A DNA stretch of 64,000 nucleotides from Clostridiales bacterium (lineage in GTDB: Bacteria; Bacillota; Clostridia; Lachnospirales; Lachnospiraceae): the NCBI GenBank assembly GCA_018365455.1, contig JAGZJZ010000002.1:142788-206787 (forward strand), written 5' to 3'. Position 1 is the first letter of the stretch; each line of letters starts with the position of its first letter. This document shows, piece by piece, positions 23,042-31,261 of this stretch. Made by a program: the position numbers and the translations under genes. Under the pieces are notes generated by a model. The model worked only from the letters and a program-made list of their open reading frames with translations, was not told where the DNA came from and did no database searches.

Positions 23042-24496
23042 ATGAATGCGATGCAAAGAGATTTGGCGAAGCTTGTAAGGGAGAAGGAGGAAAGTGGTTT
23101 TAAAGAATGGGATGATGACCAGTGGCGACCGGGATTTCATCTGATGCCGGTAACCGGATGGCTGAATGACCCAAATGGACTATGCTATTATAAAGGATTC
23201 TACCATGTTTTTTTTCAATATTCTCCCTTTGACGAAAATGGTGGAGTAAAGTTCTGGGGACATTATAAAAGTAAGAATCTGACGGAGTGGGAGTATCTGG
23301 GAACTGCCCTCTATGCAGACCAGCCTTATGACTGCCATGGTGTCTACTCAGGATCAGCATATATAGAAGAGGATACGATGTATTTGTATTATACCGGCAA
23401 TGTGAAACTATTAGGTGACTTCGACTATGTAAACAAAGGAAGAGAATCCAATACGGTTTTAGCCATCAGTAAAGACGGTATAAGCTTTGAAAATAAAAAC
23501 TGCATTATGACAAATGCGGACTATCCTTCTAATTGTACCTGCCACGTAAGGGATCCCAAAGTCTGGCGGGAGGGTGACCGCTATTATATGGTACAGGGTG
23601 CCAGACGACGGGGAACGGTGCAGGGAGAAGATATTGGAGAAGTACTGCTCTTTGAATCCGAAGACAAAGTTAACTGGCAGATCTGGGATCGGATAACAAG
23701 TGAAAATCCATTTGGATATATGTGGGAGTGTCCCGATTATTTTCAACTGGATGGAGTGAATATACTGGCTGTATGCCCTCAGGGAGTAAATCCAGAGGGG
23801 ATCAGATACCGGAATATCTATCAATGCGGTTATTTTACAGCAGATAAAAAAATCATGTCACAGTGCAGGCTAAGTGATTTTACAGAGTTGGATTACGGAT
23901 TTGATTTTTACGCTCCACAGACATTTCAGGATGAAAAGGGAAGACGGATCATGATTGGCTGGGCGGGGATGCCGGATGCAGATTACACAAATCCAACGGC
24001 ACAAAAAGAAAGTTGGCAGCATTGTATGAGTGTACCCCGGGTGCTGGAATGGAAAAACGGACAAATATTTCAGCGACCCGTTGAGGAACTGCAGATGCTC
24101 CGTCAGGAAAAAATATCAGAGGAGATAGCAGGCTGTTTTGTTCAGAAAGGTCTGTCCATGTATGAAATAGAGTTATTCGTATCCCAGGCATTTGAAATAC
24201 GCATTGCACAAGATCTGGTAATTAAATATAAACCCAACAGCAGGGAAATAGTTCTGAGCCTGAGCGGAAGCCTGGCATCGGGAAGGAATTCCAGAAACGT
24301 GTTTGTGGATAAGATGGATAAGATACATTTACTTGTGGATAACTCAATTCTGGAGGTTTTTATTAATGATGGTGAAAAAGTTATGACTACCAGATTCTAT
24401 CCGAAAGAAAAAGTCCATGACCTGATGATAAATGCAGACAGCGGCAAGGTTCATTTATGGAAACTGGATGCAATGGGATTCCGGATGGGAGAATAA
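23042..24496 (+). CDS. scrB: Sucrose-6-phosphate hydrolase, GH32
   Basis: 484-residue cytoplasmic hydrolase of glycoside hydrolase family 32 that splits sucrose-6-phosphate into glucose-6-phosphate and fructose. The catalytic set is visible: nucleophile Asp43 in WLNDPNG, the stabilising Asp in HVRDPKVW and the acid/base Glu in MWECPDYF. A C-terminal beta-sandwich follows from about residue 350. It has no signal peptide, in agreement with an intracellular phosphosugar substrate. Second gene of the scrA transcript. No fructokinase gene is next to it. Confidence 0.92.
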   Translation: MNAMQRDLAKLVREKEESGFKEWDDDQWRPGFHLMPVTGWLNDPNGLCYYKGFYHVFFQYSPFDENGGVKFWGHYKSKNLTEWEYLGTALYADQPYDCHGVYSGSAYIEEDTMYLYYTGNVKLLGDFDYVNKGRESNTVLAISKDGISFENKNCIMTNADYPSNCTCHVRDPKVWREGDRYYMVQGARRRGTVQGEDIGEVLLFESEDKVNWQIWDRITSENPFGYMWECPDYFQLDGVNILAVCPQGVNPEGIRYRNIYQCGYFTADKKIMSQCRLSDFTELDYGFDFYAPQTFQDEKGRRIMIGWAGMPDADYTNPTAQKESWQHCMSVPRVLEWKNGQIFQRPVEELQMLRQEKISEEIAGCFVQKGLSMYEIELFVSQAFEIRIAQDLVIKYKPNSREIVLSLSGSLASGRNSRNVFVDKMDKIHLLVDNSILEVFINDGEKVMTTRFYPKEKVHDLMINADSGKVHLWKLDAMGFRMGE

Positions 24497-24582
24497 GCGT
24501 AGGGAGGGATGTCTATTATTTCATATAGAACAAAAAATTTATAGAAAGATTGATATAAATTTAGTCTGGGATACTGGATTGG

Positions 24583-24635
24583 ATGCAAAAAGGTATACGA
24601 ACATTTATTTCTTCGGTTCGTATACCTTTTTGCAT
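24583..24635. terminator. Bidirectional terminator after scrB
   Basis: A perfect 20-bp inverted repeat (24583-24602 with 24616-24635) with a 13-base loop. It has A- and T-rich arms, so it can work for scrB on the plus strand and for the minus-strand membrane-protein unit. Confidence 0.88.
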
Positions 24636-24734
24636 AGGATTGTGTGTAGAATCATGTGGGTTTTCCCATTTCACATAGGTTTACACAGGAATCAGTTTAC
24701 TAAATTAATTGTGAGTTTCCCAGGTGAATGTTTA

Positions 24735-24986
24735 TCAATTTTTTAGAAACCTATGCAGTAACAAATTTGTAAACGATTTTTTCCATGATTTAATCTGTTT
24801 GCTTGTGCGCGGAGCTATAATCAGAAAAATAGCAGCAGTGAGAATAAGTCCGATTCCCATACCTGATAAAAAGTGGGATAGTTCTTCCGGGATAAATGCA
24901 ATATTCGCCATACGCAACAGGTTAGCGGCTAGAATAAGCATAGAGCCGATATAGAGCAATTTCATTTTAGGGTTGTCATTTCTCAT
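24735..24986 (-). CDS. Small membrane protein, two transmembrane helices
   Basis: 83 residues with two hydrophobic segments, at about residues 9-27 and 37-55 (MKLLYIGSMLILAANLL and MGIGLILTAAIFLIIAP), then a basic tail. The start is placed at the ATG 8 bases after GAAGG; the GTG 9 bases upstream is too close to that site. It lies 41 bases after another membrane protein and its XRE regulator, on the same strand. No family is recognised with certainty. Resemblance in context to the small membrane proteins that accompany XRE regulators is an inference. Confidence 0.65.
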   Translation of the reverse strand: MRNDNPKMKLLYIGSMLILAANLLRMANIAFIPEELSHFLSGMGIGLILTAAIFLIIAPRTSKQIKSWKKSFTNLLLHRFLKN

Positions 24987-25027
24987 TTTCATCACCTTCT
25001 AAATATATATTAATATAAGAATAATTG

Positions 25028-25507
25028 CTAATACTTGCGTTGGTAATAAAACTTTGTGATTGCCAGTAGAAGCGTGAATGCCATGGCCGTACACAACAGT
25101 GTTTTAAAAATGATCAGGTTAAAAAAACTTGAAATCAGCATAACAAGATATATCAATACCAGTAAGATAAGTAATGCTGAGTGCATTGCTTTTTGGGCAA
25201 TTGCCTGGTTCCGTTCGTCCTGTTCTTTCAGCCTTGCAGTATGGACTTTTTTTGAATCTTTTAATGTAATACGTATTTTAATGATTAATAGTATTCCACC
25301 TAAAATTAATCCGGTACCAATGCCGCAATACAGTCCTTGCGTGTATTCAGAGAGATAGGCATGGTTTCCTGATGAGAAATACAGTGAGCATAAGATTGTG
25401 ATAATGCCCAGGGCGATTAATATAAAAAAGTATCCGGTACGTTTTTTCAGGAGTTTGGCAAATTCCTGATCATTTGCAGCGGTTGGTGTTAAGGTTTTTA
25501 TTAACAT
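25028..25507 (-). CDS. Membrane protein, four helices, DUF2178-like
   Basis: 159 residues with four hydrophobic segments in two pairs (about 25-45, 58-80, 108-128 and 130-152). Between the pairs lies the charged loop KKVHTARLKEQDERNQAIAQKA; an RxKExDERN-like loop is known in DUF2178 and related Firmicutes membrane proteins found beside XRE regulators. The start overlaps the upstream regulator by 7 bases, and its AAGGAGG lies inside that gene, so the pair is translationally coupled. The role is unknown. Confidence 0.7.
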   Translation of the reverse strand: MLIKTLTPTAANDQEFAKLLKKRTGYFFILIALGIITILCSLYFSSGNHAYLSEYTQGLYCGIGTGLILGGILLIIKIRITLKDSKKVHTARLKEQDERNQAIAQKAMHSALLILLVLIYLVMLISSFFNLIIFKTLLCTAMAFTLLLAITKFYYQRKY

Positions 25508-25713
25508 AGATTCTCCTCCTTCAGGTCAAAAATAAATATATCTTCTATTGTTAATTGAAAGTACTGGGCAATTTTGTGAGCCAGAACCAGGGATGATTTG
25601 TATTTACCATTTTCCAGGGAAATTATGGTCTGACGCGTGACATCCACCGCATCTGCCAATTCGCTTTGGGTAATTCGTCTTTCTTTTCGAAGTATTTGAA
25701 TCCGATTTTGCAA
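25501..25713 (-). CDS. XRE-family transcriptional regulator
   Basis: 70-residue single-domain regulator, almost only the helix-turn-helix: LRKERRITQSELADAVDVTRQTIISLENGKYKSSLVLAHKIAQYF, then the typical DIF ending. The start is TTG, supported by AAGGAAG 9 bases upstream. This class often represses its own small operon with a membrane protein partner, which fits the overlap with the next gene. Two direct repeats cover its promoter and are candidate operators. Confidence 0.85.
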   Translation of the reverse strand: MQNRIQILRKERRITQSELADAVDVTRQTIISLENGKYKSSLVLAHKIAQYFQLTIEDIFIFDLKEENLC

Positions 25714-25748
25714 CCATTCACTTCCTTTCTGGGAGCAGCTTTTAAATG

Positions 25749-25798
25749 TATAGTTAACTTTACAATAAAAGTATAGTACGCTTTACATACAATGTCAA
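25749..25798 (-). promoter_or_regulatory. Promoter with paired operator repeats of the XRE unit
   Basis: On the minus strand: TTGACA (25798-25793), 17 bases, TATACT (25775-25770). Two 16-base near-identical direct repeats, TATAGTTAACTTTACA (25749-25764) and TATAGTACGCTTTACA (25772-25787, plus strand), are offset by 23 bases. One overlaps the -10, so autoregulation is likely. Confidence 0.7.
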
Positions 25799-25810
25799 GT
25801 GTATTTTACT

Positions 25811-26431
25811 TTAAGTATTCCTGGTAAAACTGTAAAAGCAGTTCAACCATGCTTCAGCAAGAATTTCATGGCCTCTCATGGTGAGATGAATGCCGTCAGT
25901 TGTAATTTCACGATAACCATACCGGGCTGCGGACTCATTTAACCGATCATGAAGGGGGATAAAGGAAAGGTTATTTGCAGCAGCGGTTTTTTGAACGCAT
26001 GCCTGGGTATATTTGACTTCAGGAATCCAGGAGTAATATTCCTGAGGGCATGGGAAAATAAAAGGTGACATGCAGATAATGCGAGCCTTCGTATATTGTT
26101 GAACACGGAGGACTAATTGCGTATAGTTATTAAAAAAACCCTGCTCCTTAAGAGTAATTTTTGTATTCAGGGATATTCCGACATCATTAATCCCAACCAG
26201 TATACTTACATAATCAGGTTCCAGCAGGATACAGTCCTGTTCCAGCATTCGAAGCAGAGCTGGTACGGTGAAACCATCATGTCCTTTATTTATGATATGA
26301 TAATGGAAAGCGCTTTTTTCCAGTTCGTTGGCAATTATATGTACATAACCTTCGCCCAGTCCCTTTGTATATGGTTTCCAGTTGCGATTTGCATCCGTGA
26401 TGCTGTCGCCTAAAAATAGTATTTTCTGCAT
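25811..26431 (-). CDS. SGNH/GDSL-family hydrolase
   Basis: 206-residue esterase-type enzyme. All four SGNH blocks are visible: GDSIT with nucleophile Ser10, Gly in KGHDG, GIND with Asn82, and DGIHLT with Asp179 and His182. It has no signal peptide, so it acts in the cytoplasm. Members remove acyl or acetyl groups from sugars and lipids; the substrate here is unknown. GGAGG precedes the ATG. It is a single gene, 97 bases upstream of the XRE unit on the same strand but with the XRE promoter in between. Confidence 0.85.
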   Translation of the reverse strand: MQKILFLGDSITDANRNWKPYTKGLGEGYVHIIANELEKSAFHYHIINKGHDGFTVPALLRMLEQDCILLEPDYVSILVGINDVGISLNTKITLKEQGFFNNYTQLVLRVQQYTKARIICMSPFIFPCPQEYYSWIPEVKYTQACVQKTAAANNLSFIPLHDRLNESAARYGYREITTDGIHLTMRGHEILAEAWLNCFYSFTRNT

Positions 26432-26608
26432 ATTGCCTCCAGCATATAAAATGCTTTTTCTATTTATTATGCATCAGGTTTTTCTTTGTGGCAAGAAGTG
26501 CTGCAAAATCATACTGAGAATTTCGGCTTGTTCCGACTAAATTCTTCGTCCAGGGAGATAAATAAAAGAAAAGGAATGATTATAATAGAATATTTCAGGA
26601 ATAGTAGC

Positions 26609-26637
26609 TTGCAAAAAGACAGAAGGCATTATAAAAT
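26609..26637 (+). promoter_or_regulatory. Promoter before the C39-like gene pair
   Basis: TTGCAA (26609-26614), 17 bases, TAAAAT (26632-26637), about 35 bases before the ATG. The rest of the 240-base gap shows nothing further. Confidence 0.45.
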
Positions 26638-26671
26638 AGAGAGATGTAAATGAGAATAGGAGAATCTGCCG

Positions 26672-27976
26672 ATGAAGAAGAAATGGGCTGCCTGCGCAGT
26701 GATCCTGGTGGTGATAGTGGTCAGTATTCCGATCAGCGCCAAATCTCTTGGAGAGAACAAGCAGGATAGTACGGACCAGATTCTAAATGGCCTTAAAGAC
26801 AAGGCAAATGACAATCTGGACTGGCTGGACCTAAACCAGTGGATGAAACAAAACTCAGAAGATAACGTACTGCAGACAGAATCTCTGACAGAATCACAGA
26901 CAGAGACACAGACAGATATACAGATTCATACAGATAAAAAGAAAGATGAAAAACAAAGCAAAAAACGGGAAGAGCAAAAGATAAAAGCGAGTGAGATACC
27001 CCCTATTGATCTGAATAGACATTTAATCAAAAATGAAGTCACAGAAGATTACTATGTGGATATCGAAGGAAAACGCGTAAAAAATATGTGGGTACTACAG
27101 GGAGAGGAAGAAGTCTTTCTGGGAGCAGATGGAAACGCTATTGAGGAGTTTTCCAAAGGCTGGTATGAGATAGATAAAAAATGGTATTACTACACGGATG
27201 AGGGCATTTTGGAGACCGGCTGGTTTACAGTGGACGGAAAAAAATACTATGTGAATAAAACTACTGAGCAGAGGCTTAGCGGCTGGTATGTGATAGACGA
27301 TAAGACATATTATTTTGATCCTGAAACGGGGGTAATGGCTATGAATCAGTGGGTTGGTGAAAAATATGTGGGTCCGGATGGGACAGTAACGAAAAAATTG
27401 CCGTCAAGTTCCCAGATAACTATGAAGAATATTCTTCAGAAACCGGAACTTCCTACAGGATGTGAATCCGTGGCATTGGCAATGGTATTAAAATATTATG
27501 ATTTTCCGGTAAAGAAGACGACCATTGCAGATCAATATCTGGATTATAGTTCCGACAATTTTGTATCTTCTTTTGTCGGTAATCCAAGATCCGGCAATGG
27601 TGCAGGCTGCTATGCACCTGCGATTAAAAAAGCGGCTAACAAATATCTGGAAGAGAAGGAGTCAGAGCTTAAAGCGGAAGATATATCCGGAACAGCTTTG
27701 GAAGACCTGTATCCTTATATTGCGTCAGGCAAGCCGGTTCTGGTATGGAATACCATGTATATGCAGCAGCCTGAATTTACCGGCGCTACTTATACCGAAG
27801 ATGGAAAGACATATCGCTGGTACAGGAAAGAGCATTGTGTGGTTCTGTGCGGCTATGATAAAGAGAAAGGGACCGTTACCGTAAATGACCCGTTAGACGG
27901 AATTATCGAACGTAATGCGGCTGATTTTGAGGCGATATATGATCTGACTGGACAGATGGCGGTTTTGATACAATAG
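26672..27976 (+). CDS. Secreted C39-like cysteine peptidase with cell-wall-binding repeats
   Basis: 434 residues. A signal peptide or anchor (residues 1-24) is followed by a charged, T/E/Q-rich linker to about 115. Then come choline-binding-type wall repeats (about 125-240; GWYEIDKKWYYYTDEG, GWFTVDGKKYYVN, GWYVIDDKTYYFDPETG). The C-terminal domain (about 250-434) resembles Peptidase_C39_2: Cys264 in LPTGCESVAL, His388 in EHCVVLCGYD and Asp407 in VNDPLDG form a plausible triad. It is the longer member of a tandem pair with the next gene. Surface proteolysis or bacteriocin-like processing is inference. Confidence 0.75.
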   Translation: MKKKWAACAVILVVIVVSIPISAKSLGENKQDSTDQILNGLKDKANDNLDWLDLNQWMKQNSEDNVLQTESLTESQTETQTDIQIHTDKKKDEKQSKKREEQKIKASEIPPIDLNRHLIKNEVTEDYYVDIEGKRVKNMWVLQGEEEVFLGADGNAIEEFSKGWYEIDKKWYYYTDEGILETGWFTVDGKKYYVNKTTEQRLSGWYVIDDKTYYFDPETGVMAMNQWVGEKYVGPDGTVTKKLPSSSQITMKNILQKPELPTGCESVALAMVLKYYDFPVKKTTIADQYLDYSSDNFVSSFVGNPRSGNGAGCYAPAIKKAANKYLEEKESELKAEDISGTALEDLYPYIASGKPVLVWNTMYMQQPEFTGATYTEDGKTYRWYRKEHCVVLCGYDKEKGTVTVNDPLDGIIERNAADFEAIYDLTGQMAVLIQ

Positions 27977-28055
27977 CAGCACATTTTATAACTTGTTATT
28001 CAGAAAAAGCGGAAAAACAATTGCACAAAATACAAATGAAACAGGGGGAAAACAG

Positions 28056-29138
28056 ATGAAAAAGAGAACAGGAATGCTGACACTGCTGGTATTGTTCCTG
28101 CTATTATGCATGCCAATTACGGCGGATGCAGGATGGAAGAAGACCGCCCAGGGAACATACCGCTACTATAACACTAACGGAAAGGCATTGAAAAACCGCT
28201 GGGTCGGTAATTACTATGTGGATAAAAAAGGAAACAGGGTTACAGATCAGTGGATTGGAGAAGGCAGTAAACGGTATTTTGTTGGAAGGGATGGAAAATG
28301 GATTCCAAACTTCAGGGGCGGATGGCAGCAGATTAAAGGAAAATGGTATTATTATAAGAAATCCGGTGTTACGAAAAAAGGATGGTTTACGGTAAAGGGC
28401 AATAGATATTATACTAACAAAAAAACTGGGGCACGCTATACCGGATGGCATACGATTGACGGGAAAAAATACTATTTTAACTCTAAAACCGGGATCATGG
28501 CAGCGAAAAAGTGGGTCGGGGACAGTTATGTAAATGCAAAGGGTAACGTGACGAAGACCCGGGCTGCATCTTATGAAATAAAAATGGATGCAATCCTGCA
28601 GAACCCGGAACTGCCTACCGGATGTGAATCCGTTGCCCTGACAAATGTTCTGAATTATTATAAGTTTCCTTTGAAGAAGACAACGATAGCAGACAATTAT
28701 CTGGAATACAGTTCCTATAATTTTGTCTCTGCGTATATTGGAAACCCAAGATCCTATGACGGGGCAGGATGCTATGCTCCAGCCATCACCAATGCAGCTA
28801 ATAAATTTTTGAGAGAGAAACGTTCCGGACTATCGGCTGTTGATCTGACAGGAACTTCATTTTCCAAGCTGTATAAATACGTAGAAGCAGGCAGTCCGGT
28901 GATTGTATGGAACACCATGTATATGATGCAGCCGGTATACACCGATCTGACTTACTATGAAAACGGAAGGACTTACCGATGGTATGGCAGAGAACATTGT
29001 GTTGTGCTATGCGGATATGATAAAGAAAAAGGCACTGTTTTAATCAATGATCCATTAGATGGGATTGTAGTTAGAAATGCAAAGGATTTCGAAAGTCTGT
29101 ATAATCAAATGGGAAAAATGGCAGTTTTGATAAGATAA
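28056..29138 (+). CDS. Secreted C39-like cysteine peptidase with wall-binding repeats, paralogue
   Basis: 360 residues, a paralogue of the preceding gene. The start at ATG 28056 follows a GGGGG-type ribosome-binding site and begins the signal peptide MKKRTGMLTLLVLFLLLCMP, ending near ADA at 23-25; the frame is open further upstream without function. Wall-binding repeats occupy about 26-165. The C39-like domain has Cys190 (LPTGCESVAL), His314 (EHCVVLCGYD) and the NDPLDG aspartate. It lacks the long charged linker of its neighbour. The 79-base gap between the two has no terminator, so both are probably on one transcript. Confidence 0.75.
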   Translation: MKKRTGMLTLLVLFLLLCMPITADAGWKKTAQGTYRYYNTNGKALKNRWVGNYYVDKKGNRVTDQWIGEGSKRYFVGRDGKWIPNFRGGWQQIKGKWYYYKKSGVTKKGWFTVKGNRYYTNKKTGARYTGWHTIDGKKYYFNSKTGIMAAKKWVGDSYVNAKGNVTKTRAASYEIKMDAILQNPELPTGCESVALTNVLNYYKFPLKKTTIADNYLEYSSYNFVSAYIGNPRSYDGAGCYAPAITNAANKFLREKRSGLSAVDLTGTSFSKLYKYVEAGSPVIVWNTMYMMQPVYTDLTYYENGRTYRWYGREHCVVLCGYDKEKGTVLINDPLDGIVVRNAKDFESLYNQMGKMAVLIR

Positions 29139-29139
29139 T

Positions 29140-29176
29140 AAAAAGGCATAAGCTGATATTCTGCTTATGCCTTTTT
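29140..29176. terminator. Bidirectional terminator between the C39 pair and pyrC
   Basis: A 14-bp perfect stem, AAAAAGGCATAAGC with GCTTATGCCTTTTT (29140-29153 with 29163-29176). A- and T-rich ends serve both convergent genes. Confidence 0.9.
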
Positions 29177-29188
29177 GAAAACAGATTT

Positions 29189-30466
29189 TTATAAATCACG
29201 GTATACGATCCTGCCATCGCAAACAGTTGCCTTTACTCTTCCCTTTACATCCCAGCTATGAAAGGGGGTATTCCGCCCTTTTGAAACAAAGGTATTTTTA
29301 TCAATTTTGTAAGAGCAGGATGGATCTATGATGACGATATCGGCAGTCTTTCCTTCCAGCAGGCTTCCCTTATCGATGCCTAGGATACGTGCCGGAGATG
29401 TGCTCATACGTTCTGCCATCATCATGGGGGTCAGATATCCGGGTTCAACCAGCTTGGTGATCGTCAGAGGAACAGCGGTTTCCAAGCCCACAATGCCAAA
29501 CGCAGCTTTACGCCAGTCCTTATCTTTTTCGTGTGCCGCATGTGGAGCATGGTCTGTGGAGATGGCGTCTATCGTTCCATCAGCCAATCCTTTTATCAAT
29601 GCATCCACGTCTTCTTTGGAACGAAGAGGAGGGGCCATTTTATAGTTAGTATCATCAGCAGGAATATCTTCGCTCGTCAGTGTAAAATGATGGGGACAAA
29701 CTTCGGCTGTTACATGGATACCATTTTCTTTTCCCTGGCGGACAAGGTCAACAGAACCTTTCGTAGAACAGTGGCAGATATGCAGTCTGGCTCCGGTTTC
29801 ACGGGCAAGCTGGATGTCCCGCTGGATAATCCGGTCCTCCACCTCATTGAGAATTCCCGGAAGGCCGTATTTTTTCGAAGTCTCACATTCATTCATAACA
29901 CCCTTACCTTTTAGTTCGGCATCTTCACAATGATCCAGAACCGGAAGATGAAACCTGGCAGCAGTTTTTAAGCCTTCCTGATAGAGCGCAGCATCCATGA
30001 CGGTTTTTCCATCTTCGCTAAGGGCTGCCGCACCGCATGCAGCCATAGAAGCAATATCCGCTAATTCTTCACCCAGCATGCCCTTTGTAACCGCACCTGC
30101 CTGAAGAACATGAATGGGAGAGAGCCTTGCTGCTTTTTCGTAAATGGCAGAGATCTTTTCCCCGCTGTCAATCACCGGAAGCGTATTTGCCATTGCCACG
30201 ATGGTAGTAAACCCGCCCTTGGCAGCTGCCATAGAACCCGTTTCCAGATTCTCTTTATATTCCAGTCCAGGCTCCCGCAGATGCACATGGAGATCAATTA
30301 ACCCCGGCATGACAAAACATCCTCCGGCATCTAAGACTTCATCTGCGTCTTCCTGAATATTCTCAGCAACTTTAAGGATTTTATCATCTTCAACCAAAAT
30401 ATCAGATATTTCATCTCGATTAATGGATGGATCGATCACTCGTCCGTTTTTTATTAATAAGCGCAT
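29189..30466 (-). CDS. pyrC: Dihydroorotase
   Basis: 425-residue zinc amidohydrolase, third step of pyrimidine synthesis, closing carbamoyl-aspartate to dihydroorotate. Zinc ligands are His60 and His62 in DLHVHLREPG, further histidines in LDHCED and HICHCST, and the catalytic Asp in STDHAPH. Start ATG at 30466 is chosen, 5-6 bases after GAAAGGAG; the frame extends 15 bases upstream into that site. It stands alone without other pyr genes. A structured untranslated region precedes it and may regulate it. Confidence 0.95.
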   Translation of the reverse strand: MRLLIKNGRVIDPSINRDEISDILVEDDKILKVAENIQEDADEVLDAGGCFVMPGLIDLHVHLREPGLEYKENLETGSMAAAKGGFTTIVAMANTLPVIDSGEKISAIYEKAARLSPIHVLQAGAVTKGMLGEELADIASMAACGAAALSEDGKTVMDAALYQEGLKTAARFHLPVLDHCEDAELKGKGVMNECETSKKYGLPGILNEVEDRIIQRDIQLARETGARLHICHCSTKGSVDLVRQGKENGIHVTAEVCPHHFTLTSEDIPADDTNYKMAPPLRSKEDVDALIKGLADGTIDAISTDHAPHAAHEKDKDWRKAAFGIVGLETAVPLTITKLVEPGYLTPMMMAERMSTSPARILGIDKGSLLEGKTADIVIIDPSCSYKIDKNTFVSKGRNTPFHSWDVKGRVKATVCDGRIVYRDL

Positions 30467-30498
30467 AAATGCTCCTTTCAAACATGTGTTAGATTGTA

Positions 30499-30609
30499 GT
30501 TGGAAAATTGCTTATAGCCACATGGGCGTGCCAGTTATGGGAATGACAAATTTTCAATCAGGCTCTAAAGACTGATTCTCAACTGGTTACTACATTAGTA
30601 CCCTCCAAC
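30499..30609 (-). ncRNA. Candidate cis-regulatory RNA upstream of pyrC
   Basis: Read on the minus strand, an outer stem GTTGGA/TCCAAC (30609-30604 with 30504-30499) encloses CCAGTT/AACTGG (30586-30581 with 30536-30531) and AATCAG/CTGATT (30577-30572 with 30561-30556). A further pairing GAAAATT/AATTTTC (30555-30549 with 30509-30503) crosses the second helix and overlaps the outer one, so a pseudoknot or switch is possible. It ends about 30 bases before the pyrC ribosome-binding site. No known riboswitch or PyrR-site consensus was recognised. Confidence 0.5.
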
Positions 30610-30660
30610 ATATAGAGAGCATGGTGTGTTTTGTTTCAGTATAATAATATCGTATCATAG

Positions 30661-30873
30661 ATAAGAATGGGCTGTAAAGGGGGAAAATGGATTTAGCATA
30701 AAACGGGGAAGAACGATGGAATGAATTGATTTTAATAATATACTGTTGTATATTCAAACAAGTGATATATTGTTAAAATAGTAATTGAAGTATAATAAGA
30801 TAGAAGAATTTGTATATCACTAAATATGTATAGATAAAAATAAATATAAAAAAATAATAAGAATAGTTTAGTA
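30661..30873. other. AT-rich intergenic stretch, no feature seen
   Basis: Very AT-rich sequence without open reading frame, strong hairpin or promoter. It separates the pyrC upstream region from the next structured stretch. Confidence 0.6.
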
Positions 30874-30902
30874 TTGACTATTTATTAAAATTAATATAAA
30901 CT
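30874..30902 (+). promoter_or_regulatory. Promoter of the structured intergenic stretch
   Basis: TTGACT (30874-30879), 17 bases, TAAACT (30897-30902), with an expected start near 30909, just before the hairpin-rich region. Confidence 0.45.
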
Positions 30903-30938
30903 TATTATATATAATACAAATCTTTTAGAAATCTAGTG

Positions 30939-31187
30939 CTGGCAAGTCGCCAGGAATTCCAATTAATGTTAGAGGCTTTTCATGCCCTGAGAATGATTCA
31001 TAGGATTGATAAGTAACTGTAAACTAAAAATATCGTGGCTTCAAATAAACCAGAGAGTGTTTATGAAAGTTATTTCTCGCCATCTGCACGCTAACTGTGC
31101 GGTATATTTGCCCCGAATACAGGTTACATAGACGCTAGGTGTCTTCAACCTGGACAAATCTTCACAAATACATCCTTTCATTTGTGA
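30939..31187 (+). ncRNA. Hairpin-rich region: candidate ncRNA or long leader
   Basis: Less AT-rich than its surroundings and without a convincing reading frame. Hairpins on paper: CTGGC/GCCAG (30939-30953), GCAC/GTGC (31086-31100), CAGGTT/AACCTG (31120-31152) enclosing AGAC/GTCT, and TCACAAAT/ATTTGTGA (31162-31187). CCAGG near 30950 could also pair with CCTGG near 31149 to close the whole element. There is no T-run, so it may be the leader of the nuclease gene at 31262. Strand is not certain. Confidence 0.4.
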
Positions 31188-31261
31188 TAGAAAAAAATAA
31201 ATGTAGTGCAAAGTCCGATATTGCTGTAACTTGATTTTGATGTTATAATAAAGGAGAAAAC

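Noticed and set aside
29531..29914. 127-codon plus-strand frame inside pyrC
   Set aside because: It is antisense to the strongly conserved dihydroorotase and has no ribosome-binding site or family resemblance.
31221..31249. TTGCTG/TATAAT promoter directly before the Rpn nuclease gene
   Set aside because: The spacing is perfect, but the ribosome-binding site begins one base after the -10, so a transcript from it would lack part of that site. Kept only as a doubtful alternative.
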